64,000 bases of DNA from Pseudomonas paraglycinae (GTDB taxonomy: Bacteria > Pseudomonadota > Gammaproteobacteria > Pseudomonadales > Pseudomonadaceae): positions 62,001 through 126,000 of the forward strand of contig NZ_BQHR01000015.1 in assembly GCF_021601625.1 (NCBI RefSeq), given 5' to 3'. How positions within the stretch are numbered: position 1 is the stretch's first letter; each line of letters begins with the position of its first letter. The notes beneath the pieces were generated by a model that did no database searches, was not told the DNA's origin, and was given only the letters and a program-made list of their open reading frames with translations. Positions 20,567-29,853 of the stretch are shown one piece after another. The translations under genes and the position numbers were made by a program.

Positions 20567-21532
20567 TCAACAACGCTTCAACGCTTGCTTGTGCTCATAC
20601 ATCGCTGCATCCGCATCCGCCAGTAACTTGTCCACGGTGTCATGGCGCTGCGGGTTGTATTCGATCTGGCCGACGCTGAAGCGAATCGCGTAACCCCGGT
20701 GCAACGTGGCATTGCGCTCTTCGAGAATTTCCTTGAGTCGCGCCATGATCGCCGTGGTTTCGACATGGCTTGAGCCGGTCAGCAGCGCCACGAATTCATC
20801 GCCGCCCAGCCGCCCGACCACATCGCTCTCGCGAAAGGCGATGCGCAGCACATCGGCGAAGGTCTTGAGCGCGCTGTCGCCCTCGGCGTGCCCATAAAGG
20901 TCGTTGATCTGCTTGAAATCATTGAGGTCGAAAAACAGCAGCGTCGCCGGTTTTTCCAGGCGTGCGCAGGCGTCGAGCGCGTGCTGGGCCAGCATCTTGA
21001 AGCCGCGACGATTGGACAGCAGCGTCAGCTCGTCCATGCTCGCCATCTGCACGGCCATCAGTTCCTGCTCGGCCATGCCGGCCAGATCGCGCAGCAGGGC
21101 GCGCTCCTCGTCGTCGAGATCGCGGGGTTTGGTGTCGATCAGGCACAAGGTGCCCATCTTGTTGCCGCTGGGTACGGTCAGCGGATAACCGGCGTAGAAC
21201 CGGATTTTCGGCTCCCCGGTAACCAAAGGGTTGTCGTGGAAACGCTCGTCCTCTCGGGCGTCAGGTACCAGCATGAGCTCGTCCTTGAGAATCGCATGGC
21301 CACAGAATGAAACAGAGCGTGGCGTTTCGGCCGTGTCCAGCCCCACGCAGGACTTGAACCATTGCCGCTCCTTGTCCACCAGCGTGACCAGCGCGATCGG
21401 CACGTTGAACAGACGCTTGGCCAGTCGCGTCAGCCGGTCGAAGCGCTCCTCCGGTGCGGTGTCGAGCAGCTTCAGGTCCTGCAGCGCTTGAATGCGCGCA
21501 GCTTCATTGGCGGGTTTGCCGGGTACCAGCAT
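20567..21532 (-). CDS. GAF-GGDEF diguanylate cyclase
   Basis: 321 residues. An N-terminal GAF domain (about 25-150; PIALVTLVDKERQWFKSCVGLD, SFCGHAI, YAGYPL) is followed by a GGDEF domain with an intact GGDEF active site at 243-247. RESD five residues upstream forms the inhibitory RxxD I-site, so feedback inhibition by c-di-GMP is expected. No transmembrane segment: a cytosolic sensor. The ligand is unknown. The start is set at ATG rather than the GTG one codon earlier. Confidence 0.9.
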   Translation of the reverse strand: MLVPGKPANEAARIQALQDLKLLDTAPEERFDRLTRLAKRLFNVPIALVTLVDKERQWFKSCVGLDTAETPRSVSFCGHAILKDELMLVPDAREDERFHDNPLVTGEPKIRFYAGYPLTVPSGNKMGTLCLIDTKPRDLDDEERALLRDLAGMAEQELMAVQMASMDELTLLSNRRGFKMLAQHALDACARLEKPATLLFFDLNDFKQINDLYGHAEGDSALKTFADVLRIAFRESDVVGRLGGDEFVALLTGSSHVETTAIMARLKEILEERNATLHRGYAIRFSVGQIEYNPQRHDTVDKLLADADAAMYEHKQALKRC

Positions 21533-21593
21533 CACACACTCCTTTGTCGTCGATGCAGTTGAGCGTAGCCCGAATCAGCAATGACTCAACTTC

Positions 21594-22172
21594 TCATCCA
21601 CCGGCCACCGGACACGGCCCGCCCGCATCGGCCCAGAGTTTGAACTGGGTCACGAAGATATCGTGCGGCACCGGCACCGGCGCGCGCCCTGCCCCGGGAT
21701 TCCAGCCCCAGAGCACCAGTTTGTCCTCGCTGACGTGTTTGATCAGCGCGGCGAAGTCCCGGTCGCCGTTGCTGGCGCGGTCCTTGATCATTGCGCACAA
21801 GCGATCCGGCGGCAGACCGATCCAGGCCATCTTGTGGGCGGCAGGCGGCAGGCTCCAGTGAGGCGCGCCCGGTGGCGCATGGGGGCCGTAACTGGCCGGC
21901 GGATTGCTTTCGGCGTGACAGGTGGCGCAGGGCAAACCGGCGGCGCCCTTGCCGTCCATGCCGCGTACCACGTTCATCGCGTGGGGGATGCCGGCGTCGA
22001 ACTGCAACGGCGAATCGCCGGGAATGTGACAGTTCTGGCAGCGCGGGCTCTGGAAGACTTTCTGCACCGTGCTGAAGGCCTTCAAGGCTTCCTGATCGTC
22101 AGCGAACAGATCCGACGCGTAACCGCCCAGCCCAAGCAGAATCACCGTGCCCAACAACAAATGTCGTTTCAT
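21594..22172 (-). CDS. Periplasmic di-haem c-type cytochrome of the iorAB operon
   Basis: 192 residues with an N-terminal signal/anchor (LLLGTVILLGLGGYA) and two haem-binding motifs, CQNCH (45-49) and CATCH (82-86). Downstream and in tight linkage with the iorAB genes (1-bp gap), it probably accepts electrons from the molybdenum hydroxylase and passes them to the respiratory chain. That role is inferred from position. No separate signal for a third haem is present. Confidence 0.75.
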   Translation of the reverse strand: MKRHLLLGTVILLGLGGYASDLFADDQEALKAFSTVQKVFQSPRCQNCHIPGDSPLQFDAGIPHAMNVVRGMDGKGAAGLPCATCHAESNPPASYGPHAPPGAPHWSLPPAAHKMAWIGLPPDRLCAMIKDRASNGDRDFAALIKHVSEDKLVLWGWNPGAGRAPVPVPHDIFVTQFKLWADAGGPCPVAGG

Positions 22173-22173
22173 C

Positions 22174-24339
22174 TCACACCCCCGACAATTGCAGCGGCAT
22201 TTCCCGCAGGCGCTGCCCGGTCAGGGCGAATACCGCGTTGGCCACCGCCGGCGCCGTGGGCGGTACACCGGCCTCGCCGATGCCGCCGGGTTTCTCGCTG
22301 CTGGGCACGATGTGCACCTCGACCAGCGGCATTTCATTGAGCCGCAACACCTGATAGTCGTGATAGTTGGACTGCACGACATGGCCGTCCTTGAGCGTCA
22401 GTTTGCTGTGCAGCGCCATGCCCAGGCCGAAGGTGATGCACGACTCCATCTGCGCAGCGATGCTCTGCGGGTTGACCGCAATCCCGCAGTCCACCGCGCA
22501 GACCACGCGATGCACGCGGATCGCCAGATTGTCCTGTGACACCTCCGCCACCTGCGCCACGTAACTGCCGAACGATTCGTGCACCGCCACGCCCAGCGCA
22601 TGGCCGTCCGGCAGCGGGGCTTTCCAGTTGGCCTTCTCCACCGCCAGATTCAACACGCCGAGATGCCGGGCATGATCCTTGAGCAGCGTTCTTCGGTACT
22701 CCACCGGGTCCTTGCCCGCCGCCGTGGCCATTTCATCGATCAGCGACTCCATGACAAACGCGGTGTGGCTATGACCCACCGAACGCAGCCACAGCACGTT
22801 GATCCCGGTGGTCGGCGAGTGCAGATCGACCTGATGATGGGCCAGGCCCTTGATGTACGGGCTGTCCGAAACGCCTTCGACCGACGTCTGGTCGACGCCG
22901 TTCTTGACCATGGTTTTCTCGAGCATGGTGCCGGCCATGATCGATTGCCCGACCAGCACATGCTGCCAGGCCAGCGGCAGGCCGTCGGCGCCGAGGCCGA
23001 TCTTCGCCTGATGCAGAAACATCGAGCGGTAGTAGCCACCGCGAATATCGTCTTCGCGCGACCACACGGTTTTCACCGGCATCGCCGCAGCCTTGGCCAC
23101 TTGCACCGCTTCGGCGACAAAGTCCGAGGTCGGGTTGGCCCGCCGGCCGAAACCACCACCGAGAAATTCGGTGTGAATCTCCACCTGCTCCGGCTTGAGC
23201 CCGGTGATCTTGCCGGCAACCATCTGATCCAGCGTCTGGAACTGGGTGCCGGTCCAGATCTCGCACTTGTCGGCGCTGATCTTCACCGTGCAGTTGAGCG
23301 GCTCCATCGGCGCGTGGGCCAGGTATGGCACGCTGTATTCAACATCGATTTTCTTCGCTGCCTTGCCGAAGTTGCCCTTGGCATCGCCGGCCTGCGCCGC
23401 CGAAGTGCCCGGCGTGGCCGCCAGTTTGCGGAAACTCGCCAACAGCTTTTCACTGCTCAGATCAGCGTTCGGCCCCAGGTCCCAATCGACCTTCAACGCA
23501 TCGCGACCGAGTTTTGCCGCCCAGTAATGCTCGGCGACCACCGCCACACCGGTTGGCACCTGCACCACTTTGTGCACGCCGGGGATCGCCAGGGCTTCTG
23601 CGCCTTCGAAGGATTTCACCGTGGCGCCGAACGCCGGCGCCCGCGCGACCATCGCCGTCATCAATCCCTCGAACTGCACGTCCATGCCGAACTTGGCGCG
23701 GCCGGTGATTTTCTCCGGGGTGTCGAGACGTTTGGTGGGTTTGCCGATAACCTTCCAGTCCTTGGCTTCTTTAAAGGTGATCGACTTCGGATCCGGCACC
23801 GGCAGTTGCCCGGCGGCGTCCGCCAGTTCGCCGTAGGTGGCGCGGTTGTCGCCGGCAATCACCACGCCGGATTCGGTGCGGATCGTCGACGGTGCCACGT
23901 TGAAACGCTTGGCCGCCGCTTCGATCAGCATCTGCCGCGCCGTGGCACCGGCGAGCCGGTAACGGTCGAATTCCATCCAGGTTGAAGTGGAGCCGCCGGT
24001 AATCTGCATCCCGCCAAAACCTGGCATGCCGTAATCGGCTGCCGAGGCGGGCGAGTGCTCAACGCGAATCTTCGACCAGTCTGCGTCCAGCTCTTCGGCG
24101 ATCAACATGGTCAGGCCGGTCCAGATGCCCTGGCCCATTTCCGAATGGCCGAGCAGCACGGTCACGCTGTTGTCCGCTGCAATACGCAGGAACGCGTTCG
24201 GCGCAAACACCTTGCCTTCGTTCTCGGCTGCCTTGGCAAAGCGATTGCCGCCGGGCACCACGAACGCCACCACCAGACCACCGCCAAGCACGGCGCTGCC
24301 CTTGAGAAATCCGCGACGGGATACAGGACTGTTCATCAC
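22174..24339 (-). CDS. iorB: Molybdopterin-binding hydroxylase large subunit (isoquinoline 1-oxidoreductase beta type)
   Basis: 721 residues. The twin-arginine signal [15 protein letters not shown] (8-22) indicates Tat export of the folded cofactor-loaded enzyme. [35 protein letters not shown] and the C-terminal [23 protein letters not shown] region (which contains the conserved catalytic glutamate in GEAG) are typical of the xanthine oxidase/IorB family with molybdopterin cytosine dinucleotide. Relatives hydroxylate N-heterocycles or oxidise aldehydes; the substrate is unknown. It is an operon with the 2Fe-2S subunit upstream and the di-haem protein downstream. Confidence 0.88.
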   Translation of the reverse strand: MMNSPVSRRGFLKGSAVLGGGLVVAFVVPGGNRFAKAAENEGKVFAPNAFLRIAADNSVTVLLGHSEMGQGIWTGLTMLIAEELDADWSKIRVEHSPASAADYGMPGFGGMQITGGSTSTWMEFDRYRLAGATARQMLIEAAAKRFNVAPSTIRTESGVVIAGDNRATYGELADAAGQLPVPDPKSITFKEAKDWKVIGKPTKRLDTPEKITGRAKFGMDVQFEGLMTAMVARAPAFGATVKSFEGAEALAIPGVHKVVQVPTGVAVVAEHYWAAKLGRDALKVDWDLGPNADLSSEKLLASFRKLAATPGTSAAQAGDAKGNFGKAAKKIDVEYSVPYLAHAPMEPLNCTVKISADKCEIWTGTQFQTLDQMVAGKITGLKPEQVEIHTEFLGGGFGRRANPTSDFVAEAVQVAKAAAMPVKTVWSREDDIRGGYYRSMFLHQAKIGLGADGLPLAWQHVLVGQSIMAGTMLEKTMVKNGVDQTSVEGVSDSPYIKGLAHHQVDLHSPTTGINVLWLRSVGHSHTAFVMESLIDEMATAAGKDPVEYRRTLLKDHARHLGVLNLAVEKANWKAPLPDGHALGVAVHESFGSYVAQVAEVSQDNLAIRVHRVVCAVDCGIAVNPQSIAAQMESCITFGLGMALHSKLTLKDGHVVQSNYHDYQVLRLNEMPLVEVHIVPSSEKPGGIGEAGVPPTAPAVANAVFALTGQRLREMPLQLSGV

Positions 24340-24354
24340 TCACCTCCCCCTCGC

Positions 24355-24810
24355 TCAGCCGATGTCGGCCGCGCGTTTGACCGCCGCGCGGATTCTTGGG
24401 TACGTGCCGCAGCGGCAGATATTGCCGGAGAGCGCCTGATCGATATCGCTGTCGGTGGGTTTGGGGATTTTCGCCAGCAACGCGGCGGCGGACATGATCT
24501 GCCCGGACTGGCAGTAGCCGCATTGCACCACGTCCAGTTCGGCCCAGGCCTGCTGTACCGGGTGCGAACCGTCGCTCGACAGGCCTTCGATGGTGAGGAT
24601 CTTCTGGCCATGGGCGACGGCCGTGGCCGGGGTGATGCAGGAGCGCAGCGGTGCGCCATCGACGTGCACGGTACAAGCACCGCACTGGGCCATGCCACAA
24701 CCGAATTTGGTACCGGTCAGGTGCGCGACATCGCGCAGGACCCAGAGCAACGGCATGTCCGCGGGGACATCGAGCTCCTGATCCTTGCCATTGATGTTCA
24801 AGGTCAGCAT
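24355..24810 (-). CDS. iorA: 2Fe-2S subunit of the molybdenum hydroxylase (isoquinoline 1-oxidoreductase alpha type)
   Basis: 151 residues. The N-terminal plant-type ferredoxin cluster motif is [22 protein letters not shown]. The C-terminal helical cluster domain has [10 protein letters not shown] and [15 protein letters not shown]. It transfers electrons from the molybdenum centre of iorB. There is no signal peptide, so the subunit presumably hitch-hikes through the Tat system with iorB. The start at MLTLNINGK fits the family; a start 7 codons earlier is unlikely. Confidence 0.9.
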   Translation of the reverse strand: MLTLNINGKDQELDVPADMPLLWVLRDVAHLTGTKFGCGMAQCGACTVHVDGAPLRSCITPATAVAHGQKILTIEGLSSDGSHPVQQAWAELDVVQCGYCQSGQIMSAAALLAKIPKPTDSDIDQALSGNICRCGTYPRIRAAVKRAADIG

Positions 24811-25050
24811 CGGGGACTTCCTCAGACTCACGGTGTTCTGAAGGGCGCTGCTCCGGCTCTCGATGTCCGTGCGCGCCTCGGCTTATCCCTTTCAGCTAAG
24901 CGCATTTTGACCCGACGACCAGCCGCTGCGACCACCGGTCATGCCGCACCGTTCGGGAATTCTTCGACCAAAGTGCCGACTTTGCTCCTACAGTTGATTC
25001 CGGTTGTCATCGCAAGACCTGCCCTTTCACACTTTCCAGGAGTCGCGAAC

Positions 25051-25881
25051 ATGGGATTTGTCACAACGAAAGACGGCGTCGAAATCTTCTACAAGGACTG
25101 GGGCCCGAAAGACGCTCCGGTGATCCACTTCCACCACGGCTGGCCGCTCAGCGCGGACGACTGGGATGCGCAGATGCTGTTTTTCCTGGCACAGGGCTTC
25201 CGGGTCGTGGCCCATGATCGACGGGGTCACGGGCGTTCGAGCCAGGTCTGGGACGGCCACGACATGGATCACTACGCCGACGATGTGGCGGCGGTAGTCA
25301 ATCATCTGGGGACGCAGAAAGCCGTGCACGTCGGCCACTCCACCGGTGGCGGCGAGGTGATTCACTACATCGCCCGGCATGGCGAGGATCGGGTATCGAA
25401 AGCCGCGATCATCAGCGCCGTGCCGCCGCTGATGGTGAAAACCGAGAGCAGCCCCGGCGGTTTGCCCAAGTCAGTGTTCGACGATCTTCAGGCGCAACTG
25501 GCGGCCAATCGTGCGCAGTTCTATCGCGACGTGCCCAGTGGGCCGTTTTACGGCTACAACCGCCCTGGCGCCAAGCCATCGGAAGGGATCATTGCGAACT
25601 GGTGGCGTCAGGGCATGATGGGCGGCGCCAAGGCGCACTACGACGGCATCGTTGCCTTCTCACAGACCGACTTCACCGCCGACCTGAAAAGCATCTCGAT
25701 CCCGGTGCTGGTGATGCACGGCGACGACGACCAGATCGTGCCCTATGAAAACGCCGGTGTGCTGTCGGCGAAGCTGCTGAAAAACAGCACGCTGAAGATC
25801 TATCCGGGCTTCCCCCACGGAATGCCGACCACCGAGGCGCCGACGATCAACGCGGATCTGCTGGCGTTCATTCGCGGCTAA
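25051..25881 (+). CDS. Alpha/beta hydrolase (non-haem chloroperoxidase/arylesterase-like)
   Basis: 276 residues, family-typical length. The catalytic triad is visible: nucleophile S97 in GHSTGGG, Asp in [11 protein letters not shown], and His in [11 protein letters not shown]. The oxyanion [11 protein letters not shown] loop and [11 protein letters not shown] match the cofactor-free haloperoxidase/arylesterase group, such as P. fluorescens aryl esterase. Members hydrolyse esters and can form peracids. CAGGAG lies 9 nt before the ATG. It is divergent from iorA across a 240-bp gap. Confidence 0.88.
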   Translation: MGFVTTKDGVEIFYKDWGPKDAPVIHFHHGWPLSADDWDAQMLFFLAQGFRVVAHDRRGHGRSSQVWDGHDMDHYADDVAAVVNHLGTQKAVHVGHSTGGGEVIHYIARHGEDRVSKAAIISAVPPLMVKTESSPGGLPKSVFDDLQAQLAANRAQFYRDVPSGPFYGYNRPGAKPSEGIIANWWRQGMMGGAKAHYDGIVAFSQTDFTADLKSISIPVLVMHGDDDQIVPYENAGVLSAKLLKNSTLKIYPGFPHGMPTTEAPTINADLLAFIRG

Positions 25882-25887
25882 TAGTGG

Positions 25888-25916
25888 CCGGGGTCAGGCG
25901 CCCTGCCTGACCCCGG
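25888..25916. terminator. Bidirectional hairpin between convergent genes
   Basis: Perfect 12-bp inverted repeat CCGGGGTCAGGC/GCCTGACCCCGG with a 5-nt loop, sitting exactly between the esterase stop and the stop of the convergent GFA gene. It lacks a T-run, so termination may be Rho-assisted or the hairpin may mainly protect 3' ends. Confidence 0.65.
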
Positions 25917-26309
25917 TTACTCTTCGGTTCGCCCCGTTCTCTCGCGATCACGCACGTAGTGTCGGGCCAATGGGAAGGCCGGCAGCCACGACTCGCGACG
26001 CACCGTCCACAGCTCATAGGTGGGCTGGAATTGATCCGGCGCATCCAGCGCGCCCAGATTCACTTCGACTTCATCGCCACTGCGGCCAAACACCGACGAG
26101 CCACAACGCGGACAGAAATGTCGCCCGGCATAGTCACGGGTCTCGCCGCTGATCGTCACCGCGTCCTCGGGAAAGATCGCCGACGCGGCAAACAGCGCGC
26201 CATGGTGTTTGCGGCAATCCAGACAATGGCAAACGCCAACCCTGTAGGGTCGCCCGGACGCCTCAATCCGCACTTCGCCGCACAGACAACCGCCGGTCAA
26301 TCGGTCCAT
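25917..26309 (-). CDS. GFA family (glutathione-dependent formaldehyde-activating-like) protein
   Basis: 130 residues with the complete zinc-site pattern of the GFA fold: GGCLCGEVR near the N-terminus, CHCLDCRKHHGALF, and FCPRCGSSVF. Family members bind two zinc ions; glutathione-formaldehyde chemistry is proven for few of them, so the reaction is uncertain. A second GFA gene lies at 44.6 kb, not closely similar. Confidence 0.88.
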   Translation of the reverse strand: MDRLTGGCLCGEVRIEASGRPYRVGVCHCLDCRKHHGALFAASAIFPEDAVTISGETRDYAGRHFCPRCGSSVFGRSGDEVEVNLGALDAPDQFQPTYELWTVRRESWLPAFPLARHYVRDRERTGRTEE

Positions 26310-26418
26310 GGGACACCTCGCCTGAAAATGGAATATCCGGTGAGTGAAAATAGCAGCCCATTGGGGGAACGCTTACAATCGTGGCCCATTAACACTATCC
26401 AGGCAGACCTGTCCTTTC

Positions 26419-27567
26419 ATGGCGCTCGATCCTCTCACGATGCTCACCATTTCCACCGCCCTGGCCGCGGCGGCCGCCCTGTATCTGGCGGTCGAATGGC
26501 GCAGCATCCGCGAACCTTCCCTGCTGTTCTGGAGCGCCGGTTTCGCCACCATCACCGTCGGTTCGAGCCTGGCCCTGTTGCGCGCCAATGGTTATCCGCT
26601 GATCGGCATCTGGTTCGCCAACGGCCTGCTGGTGGTCGCGCACTGGCTGTTTCTGCTTGGGGTCGCGCGGTTTACCCAGCAGCGCTTGTCACGCGCCTGG
26701 TACTTGATGTTCCTGCTCTGGCTGGCGTTGCTGCTGCTACCGGAAGATCCGTCGTGGTCGAAGATCATGCTGATGGCTAACTCGCTGCTGGTGGCCGCGT
26801 TGATGCTGCGAGCCAGCCTGTTGCTGCGCCCGCACGGCAAATCGTTGAGCGTCGGCGCGGTGCAATTGCGTTATGTGCTGCTGATCCACGGCGCGTTCTA
26901 TTTCGCCAAGGCGATCATCGCGGTGATTCCGGGCACGTTGATCGATCTGGCGTCGCTGCGTGGCGAAATCATTCAGATTTCCCTGGTTGAAGGCGCGATG
27001 GCGATCATGCTGATCGCGCTGTCGATGACCGGCACCGAGCGCTACCGGCGGGAAAAGCAGATTGCCGAACTGGCCGCCCGGGATCCGCTGACCGCGCTGT
27101 ACAACCGCCGCGCCCTGGAAGTCCGCGCACCGCGCCTGCTCGACGAAGTCTCCAGCGCCCGCCCCGGCGCCCTGCTGCTGATCGACATCGACAACTTCAA
27201 ACTGATCAACGATCTGTACGGCCACACCGCCGGCGACCGCTTGCTCATCGCCCTCAGCGAAATGATCCGCGCGGTACTGCCCAAAGATGCGCTGGCAGCA
27301 CGGCTGGGCGGTGACGAATTCGTGATGCTGCTGGGCGATGCGTCGCACGCACAGATCATGGTGCTGGGCAGTGCGCTGCGTGAGCAGTTCCAACAGATGA
27401 CTTCGCAGACCTACACCACACCGCAGGCCGTCACCCTGAGCATCGGTGCCAAGGTGTTCGATCAGCCGCCGGCCAGCCTCGCGGCGTTGATCGAGCAAGG
27501 TGACAGCGCGCTCTACGAATCCAAACGCGGCGGTCGCAACCGGATTCAACTGGCCGACTACACCTGA
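26419..27567 (+). CDS. Membrane-bound GGDEF diguanylate cyclase
   Basis: 382 residues. About six hydrophobic helices occupy residues 5-200 (MLTISTALAAAAALYLAV, YLMFLLWLALLLL and others), forming an unnamed membrane sensor. The GGDEF domain follows, with DPLTALYNRRALE and GGDEF at 297-301, so catalysis is expected. The position of the RxxD inhibitory site reads PKDA, so product inhibition at the I-site is probably absent, unlike the cyclase at 20.6 kb. The start at MALDPLTML puts the first helix at the N-terminus. Confidence 0.88.
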   Translation: MALDPLTMLTISTALAAAAALYLAVEWRSIREPSLLFWSAGFATITVGSSLALLRANGYPLIGIWFANGLLVVAHWLFLLGVARFTQQRLSRAWYLMFLLWLALLLLPEDPSWSKIMLMANSLLVAALMLRASLLLRPHGKSLSVGAVQLRYVLLIHGAFYFAKAIIAVIPGTLIDLASLRGEIIQISLVEGAMAIMLIALSMTGTERYRREKQIAELAARDPLTALYNRRALEVRAPRLLDEVSSARPGALLLIDIDNFKLINDLYGHTAGDRLLIALSEMIRAVLPKDALAARLGGDEFVMLLGDASHAQIMVLGSALREQFQQMTSQTYTTPQAVTLSIGAKVFDQPPASLAALIEQGDSALYESKRGGRNRIQLADYT

Positions 27568-27605
27568 CCTATCCTTGCCTGCATCCCGCGATCCCGGAGT
27601 CCGTC

Positions 27606-28277
27606 ATGTCCTCGCCTGAATCCACCCTCCTCCAGAGCTGGCACCACAACGCCCGGGCCTGGACCGAAGCCGTGCGCAGCGGCGCCATCGAGAGTCGCCG
27701 GCAGGTCACTGATCAGGCCATTCTGCTGGCGGTAATGGGGCGTCAGCCCGAGCGCGTGCTCGATCTGGGATGCGGCGAAGGCTGGCTGTTGCGGGCGCTG
27801 GCCGAGCGAGGGTTTGACGCAGTCGGCGTGGACGGTGATGCGACGCTGGTCGAGGCCGCGCGGGTGGCAGGTTCATCGCCCGTGCATGTCGCCAGTTACG
27901 AAGATCTGGTTGAGGCGAAGGTCGACATTGGCCGCGACTACGACCTGATCTGCGCCAACTTTTCCCTGCTGCATCAGGACATCATTCCGCTGCTCGCGGC
28001 GATGAATGCCCTGCTCGTGCCCGGCGGTGCGCTGGTGATCCAGACGCTGCATCCGTGGTCGGTCGCGACCGGTGATTATCAGGATGGATGGCGGGAAGAA
28101 ACCTTCGACGGTTTTCAGGGCGAGTGGCAACCGATGCCGTGGTATTTCCGCACCTTGTCCAGTTGGCTGAATGCGCTGGACATGGCCGGCCTGCAGTTGA
28201 CCGGCCTGCGCGAGCCGCAGCATCCGCAAAGCCCGATGCCGCAGTCGTTGTTGATGATTGCCGAGCGTCGCGGATAA
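27606..28277 (+). CDS. Class I SAM-dependent methyltransferase
   Basis: 223 residues. Motif I is clear: VLDLGCGEGWLLRALAERGFDAVGVDGD. DLICANFSLLHQDI and LVPGGALVIQTLHPWS supply motifs II/III. It resembles the methyltransf_25/UbiG-like group; no substrate is evident. A rightward gene, it starts 38 bp after the GGDEF gene and may share its transcript. It converges with nnrS, whose stop lies 5 bp away. Confidence 0.85.
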   Translation: MSSPESTLLQSWHHNARAWTEAVRSGAIESRRQVTDQAILLAVMGRQPERVLDLGCGEGWLLRALAERGFDAVGVDGDATLVEAARVAGSSPVHVASYEDLVEAKVDIGRDYDLICANFSLLHQDIIPLLAAMNALLVPGGALVIQTLHPWSVATGDYQDGWREETFDGFQGEWQPMPWYFRTLSSWLNALDMAGLQLTGLREPQHPQSPMPQSLLMIAERRG

Positions 28278-28282
28278 AAACC

Positions 28283-29437
28283 CTAGAGCCTCGGCTTAAG
28301 CAGGATCCCGGTGTAATGCCGCAAAAACAGCGCGAACCCCGCGCACCAGAGCACCACCGACAGCCCCAGCCCCAGACTGGAAAACGGCACCAGCAACACC
28401 CGGCAACCCGCCGCGATCAGCACCAGCGCAAAGCCCAGCACCATGCCTTTCGAGAGCTGCAACAACCGGCCGGTGTGACCGAGACTGACCCGCGCAATCA
28501 TCGCCAGAATCAACCCGCCCACCCCGCCGACCGCCAGCGCATGGGTCGCCAGGCTTTGCTGGCCGATCAAACCCAGATGCCACAGCGCCATGGCCCAGAT
28601 TGCCAACGCCATCCAGCCGTAAGCCAGATACAACGACCAGAGCAGCGGCACCCGCCACATCCCGCGATCATGCCAGCGGATCAGCCGCATCAACTGCAAA
28701 CTGCCGGTCAGCACAAACAGGCCCGTCAGCCACAGCCGGGGCGAATCATTGAGGCCTGCCGCAAAAGTGACAGCGGTCAGCAGGCTGCCGATCAACAGCA
28801 ATCGGGTTGGCAGTGGATTGGCGACGGGTGCCGGCGGACGGTTCAAGCCGCGCTGAATAAAGAACGGAATCACCCGCCCGCCAATCACGGTCATCAACGC
28901 CGCCACCAGCCACAATGCGCCCAGCACACCCTGGCGTTGCAGGCCGGCATCGTCGTTGTACAGGCCGATCAAAGTCAGCGCCTGACAACCCGCCATCAGC
29001 CCAAGCACCAACACAATCGGGTAGTTATCACGTTTGCGGGCGGCGACCAGATCCCGTCCCAGCATCACCGCCAGCAGCGGCAGAAAACCCCATTGCAGCG
29101 CCAGAATCAGCCCGGTCGGCAACGGCAGCCACCAGGCTACACGCCCGAGCAGCCAGACCGAGACCAGCGCGATCAGCGCCCCGCCGCGCACTCCGGGAAT
29201 GCCGGTCCAGTTGGGCACCGCCGTCAGCAGAAACCCGGCAACGATCGCCGCCGCGAAACCGAAGGGCATTTCATGTCGATGCCACGCAAGCATGCCGCCC
29301 ACCGGTTGCAGATCGAACCAATGTCCGTAAAGCCACAGACCCCAGATCAGGATCGCCAGCGCGGCGAATCCTGCCCCGGCCAGAAACAGCGGCCGGAAGC
29401 CCAGGCTGAACAGCGGCGCATCGGCGAGTCTGCGCAT
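28283..29437 (-). CDS. nnrS: NnrS family haem-copper membrane protein
   Basis: 384 residues with about twelve transmembrane helices. The N-terminal FSLGFRPLFLAGAGFA and the AWHRHEMPFGFAAAIVAGFLLTAVPNWTG block contain the conserved histidines of NnrS. NnrS contributes to nitric-oxide tolerance and denitrification in relatives. It follows ppyR with a 2-bp gap, as in P. aeruginosa PA2663-PA2662 next to the NO-responsive fhp locus; fhp itself is absent here. ATG chosen; a TTG two codons upstream overlaps ppyR. Confidence 0.88.
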   Translation of the reverse strand: MRRLADAPLFSLGFRPLFLAGAGFAALAILIWGLWLYGHWFDLQPVGGMLAWHRHEMPFGFAAAIVAGFLLTAVPNWTGIPGVRGGALIALVSVWLLGRVAWWLPLPTGLILALQWGFLPLLAVMLGRDLVAARKRDNYPIVLVLGLMAGCQALTLIGLYNDDAGLQRQGVLGALWLVAALMTVIGGRVIPFFIQRGLNRPPAPVANPLPTRLLLIGSLLTAVTFAAGLNDSPRLWLTGLFVLTGSLQLMRLIRWHDRGMWRVPLLWSLYLAYGWMALAIWAMALWHLGLIGQQSLATHALAVGGVGGLILAMIARVSLGHTGRLLQLSKGMVLGFALVLIAAGCRVLLVPFSSLGLGLSVVLWCAGFALFLRHYTGILLKPRL

Positions 29438-29439
29438 GT

Positions 29440-29688
29440 TCAAACCACCACGGCGGCGTGATGTGGGCCCAGCCGATATTGAGACAGGAGCCGCATCACA
29501 TAGCCGATCTTGATCAGCGTCGGGCCAACGATGGTCATGGCATGCATCGCCACCAGCAACGCAATCGGCATGTGGCCCTGATACAGATAAGCGCCGTAGA
29601 TCCCGGCCAGCAACATGACCAGACCGGCGACGAGCACTTTGCTCGACAGGTGCAGAACGTTCAGCGGATTCTCGAAGAAGGTGAACAT
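29440..29688 (-). CDS. ppyR: PpyR-type small transmembrane regulator
   Basis: 82 residues, with two hydrophobic helices (about 12-32 and 36-60: VLVAGLVMLLAGIYGAYLY, ALLVAMHAMTIVGPTLIKIG). Composition, length and linkage to nnrS match P. aeruginosa PpyR, a membrane protein reported to influence psl and pyoverdine genes. The start MFTFFENPLNVLHL was preferred over an in-frame upstream start because it gives the family length. A perfect 14-bp palindrome lies 33 bp upstream. Confidence 0.75.
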   Translation of the reverse strand: MFTFFENPLNVLHLSSKVLVAGLVMLLAGIYGAYLYQGHMPIALLVAMHAMTIVGPTLIKIGYVMRLLSQYRLGPHHAAVVV

Positions 29689-29720
29689 GTTTCGTACTCC
29701 TGAGCGGATCAGTTTGTACG

Positions 29721-29734
29721 ATTGATATATCAAT
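29721..29734. promoter_or_regulatory. Candidate operator upstream of ppyR-nnrS
   Basis: The perfect palindrome ATTGATATATCAAT holds two FNR/Anr-like half sites (TTGAT/ATCAA) but with a 2-bp rather than the canonical 4-bp spacer. Its position 33 bp before the ppyR ATG suits a regulatory site. No regulator can be named from sequence. Confidence 0.4.
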
Positions 29735-29782
29735 TCGTGTGCCAGATTTTTTTACTTTAAAGATCAGCTAGATAAGCCATAA

Positions 29783-29824
29783 GAAGTCAATATGACTCAA
29801 CCCAGAAAGAGTCATATCGACTTC
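29783..29824. repeat. Long inverted repeat between ppyR and the secreted-protein gene
   Basis: Two 16-bp arms (29783-29798 and 29809-29824) pair with one mismatch around a 10-bp AT-rich spacer. It lies 30 bp past the stop of the minus-strand gene at 29854 and 95 bp before the ppyR start. No clear T-run follows on either strand, so it is either a weak terminator or a protein-binding site. Confidence 0.7.
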
Positions 29825-29853
29825 AGTGATAGTCATAAAGACAACAATCGCCT

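Noticed and set aside
24811-25050. Gene or riboswitch in the 240-bp gap between iorA and the esterase gene
   Set aside because: No coding frame with a ribosome site and no convincing fold; probably just divergent promoters.
28088-29461. Plus-strand 457-codon frame opposite nnrS
   Set aside because: Extremely Gln/Arg/Pro-rich translation typical of antisense to a hydrophobic membrane protein.
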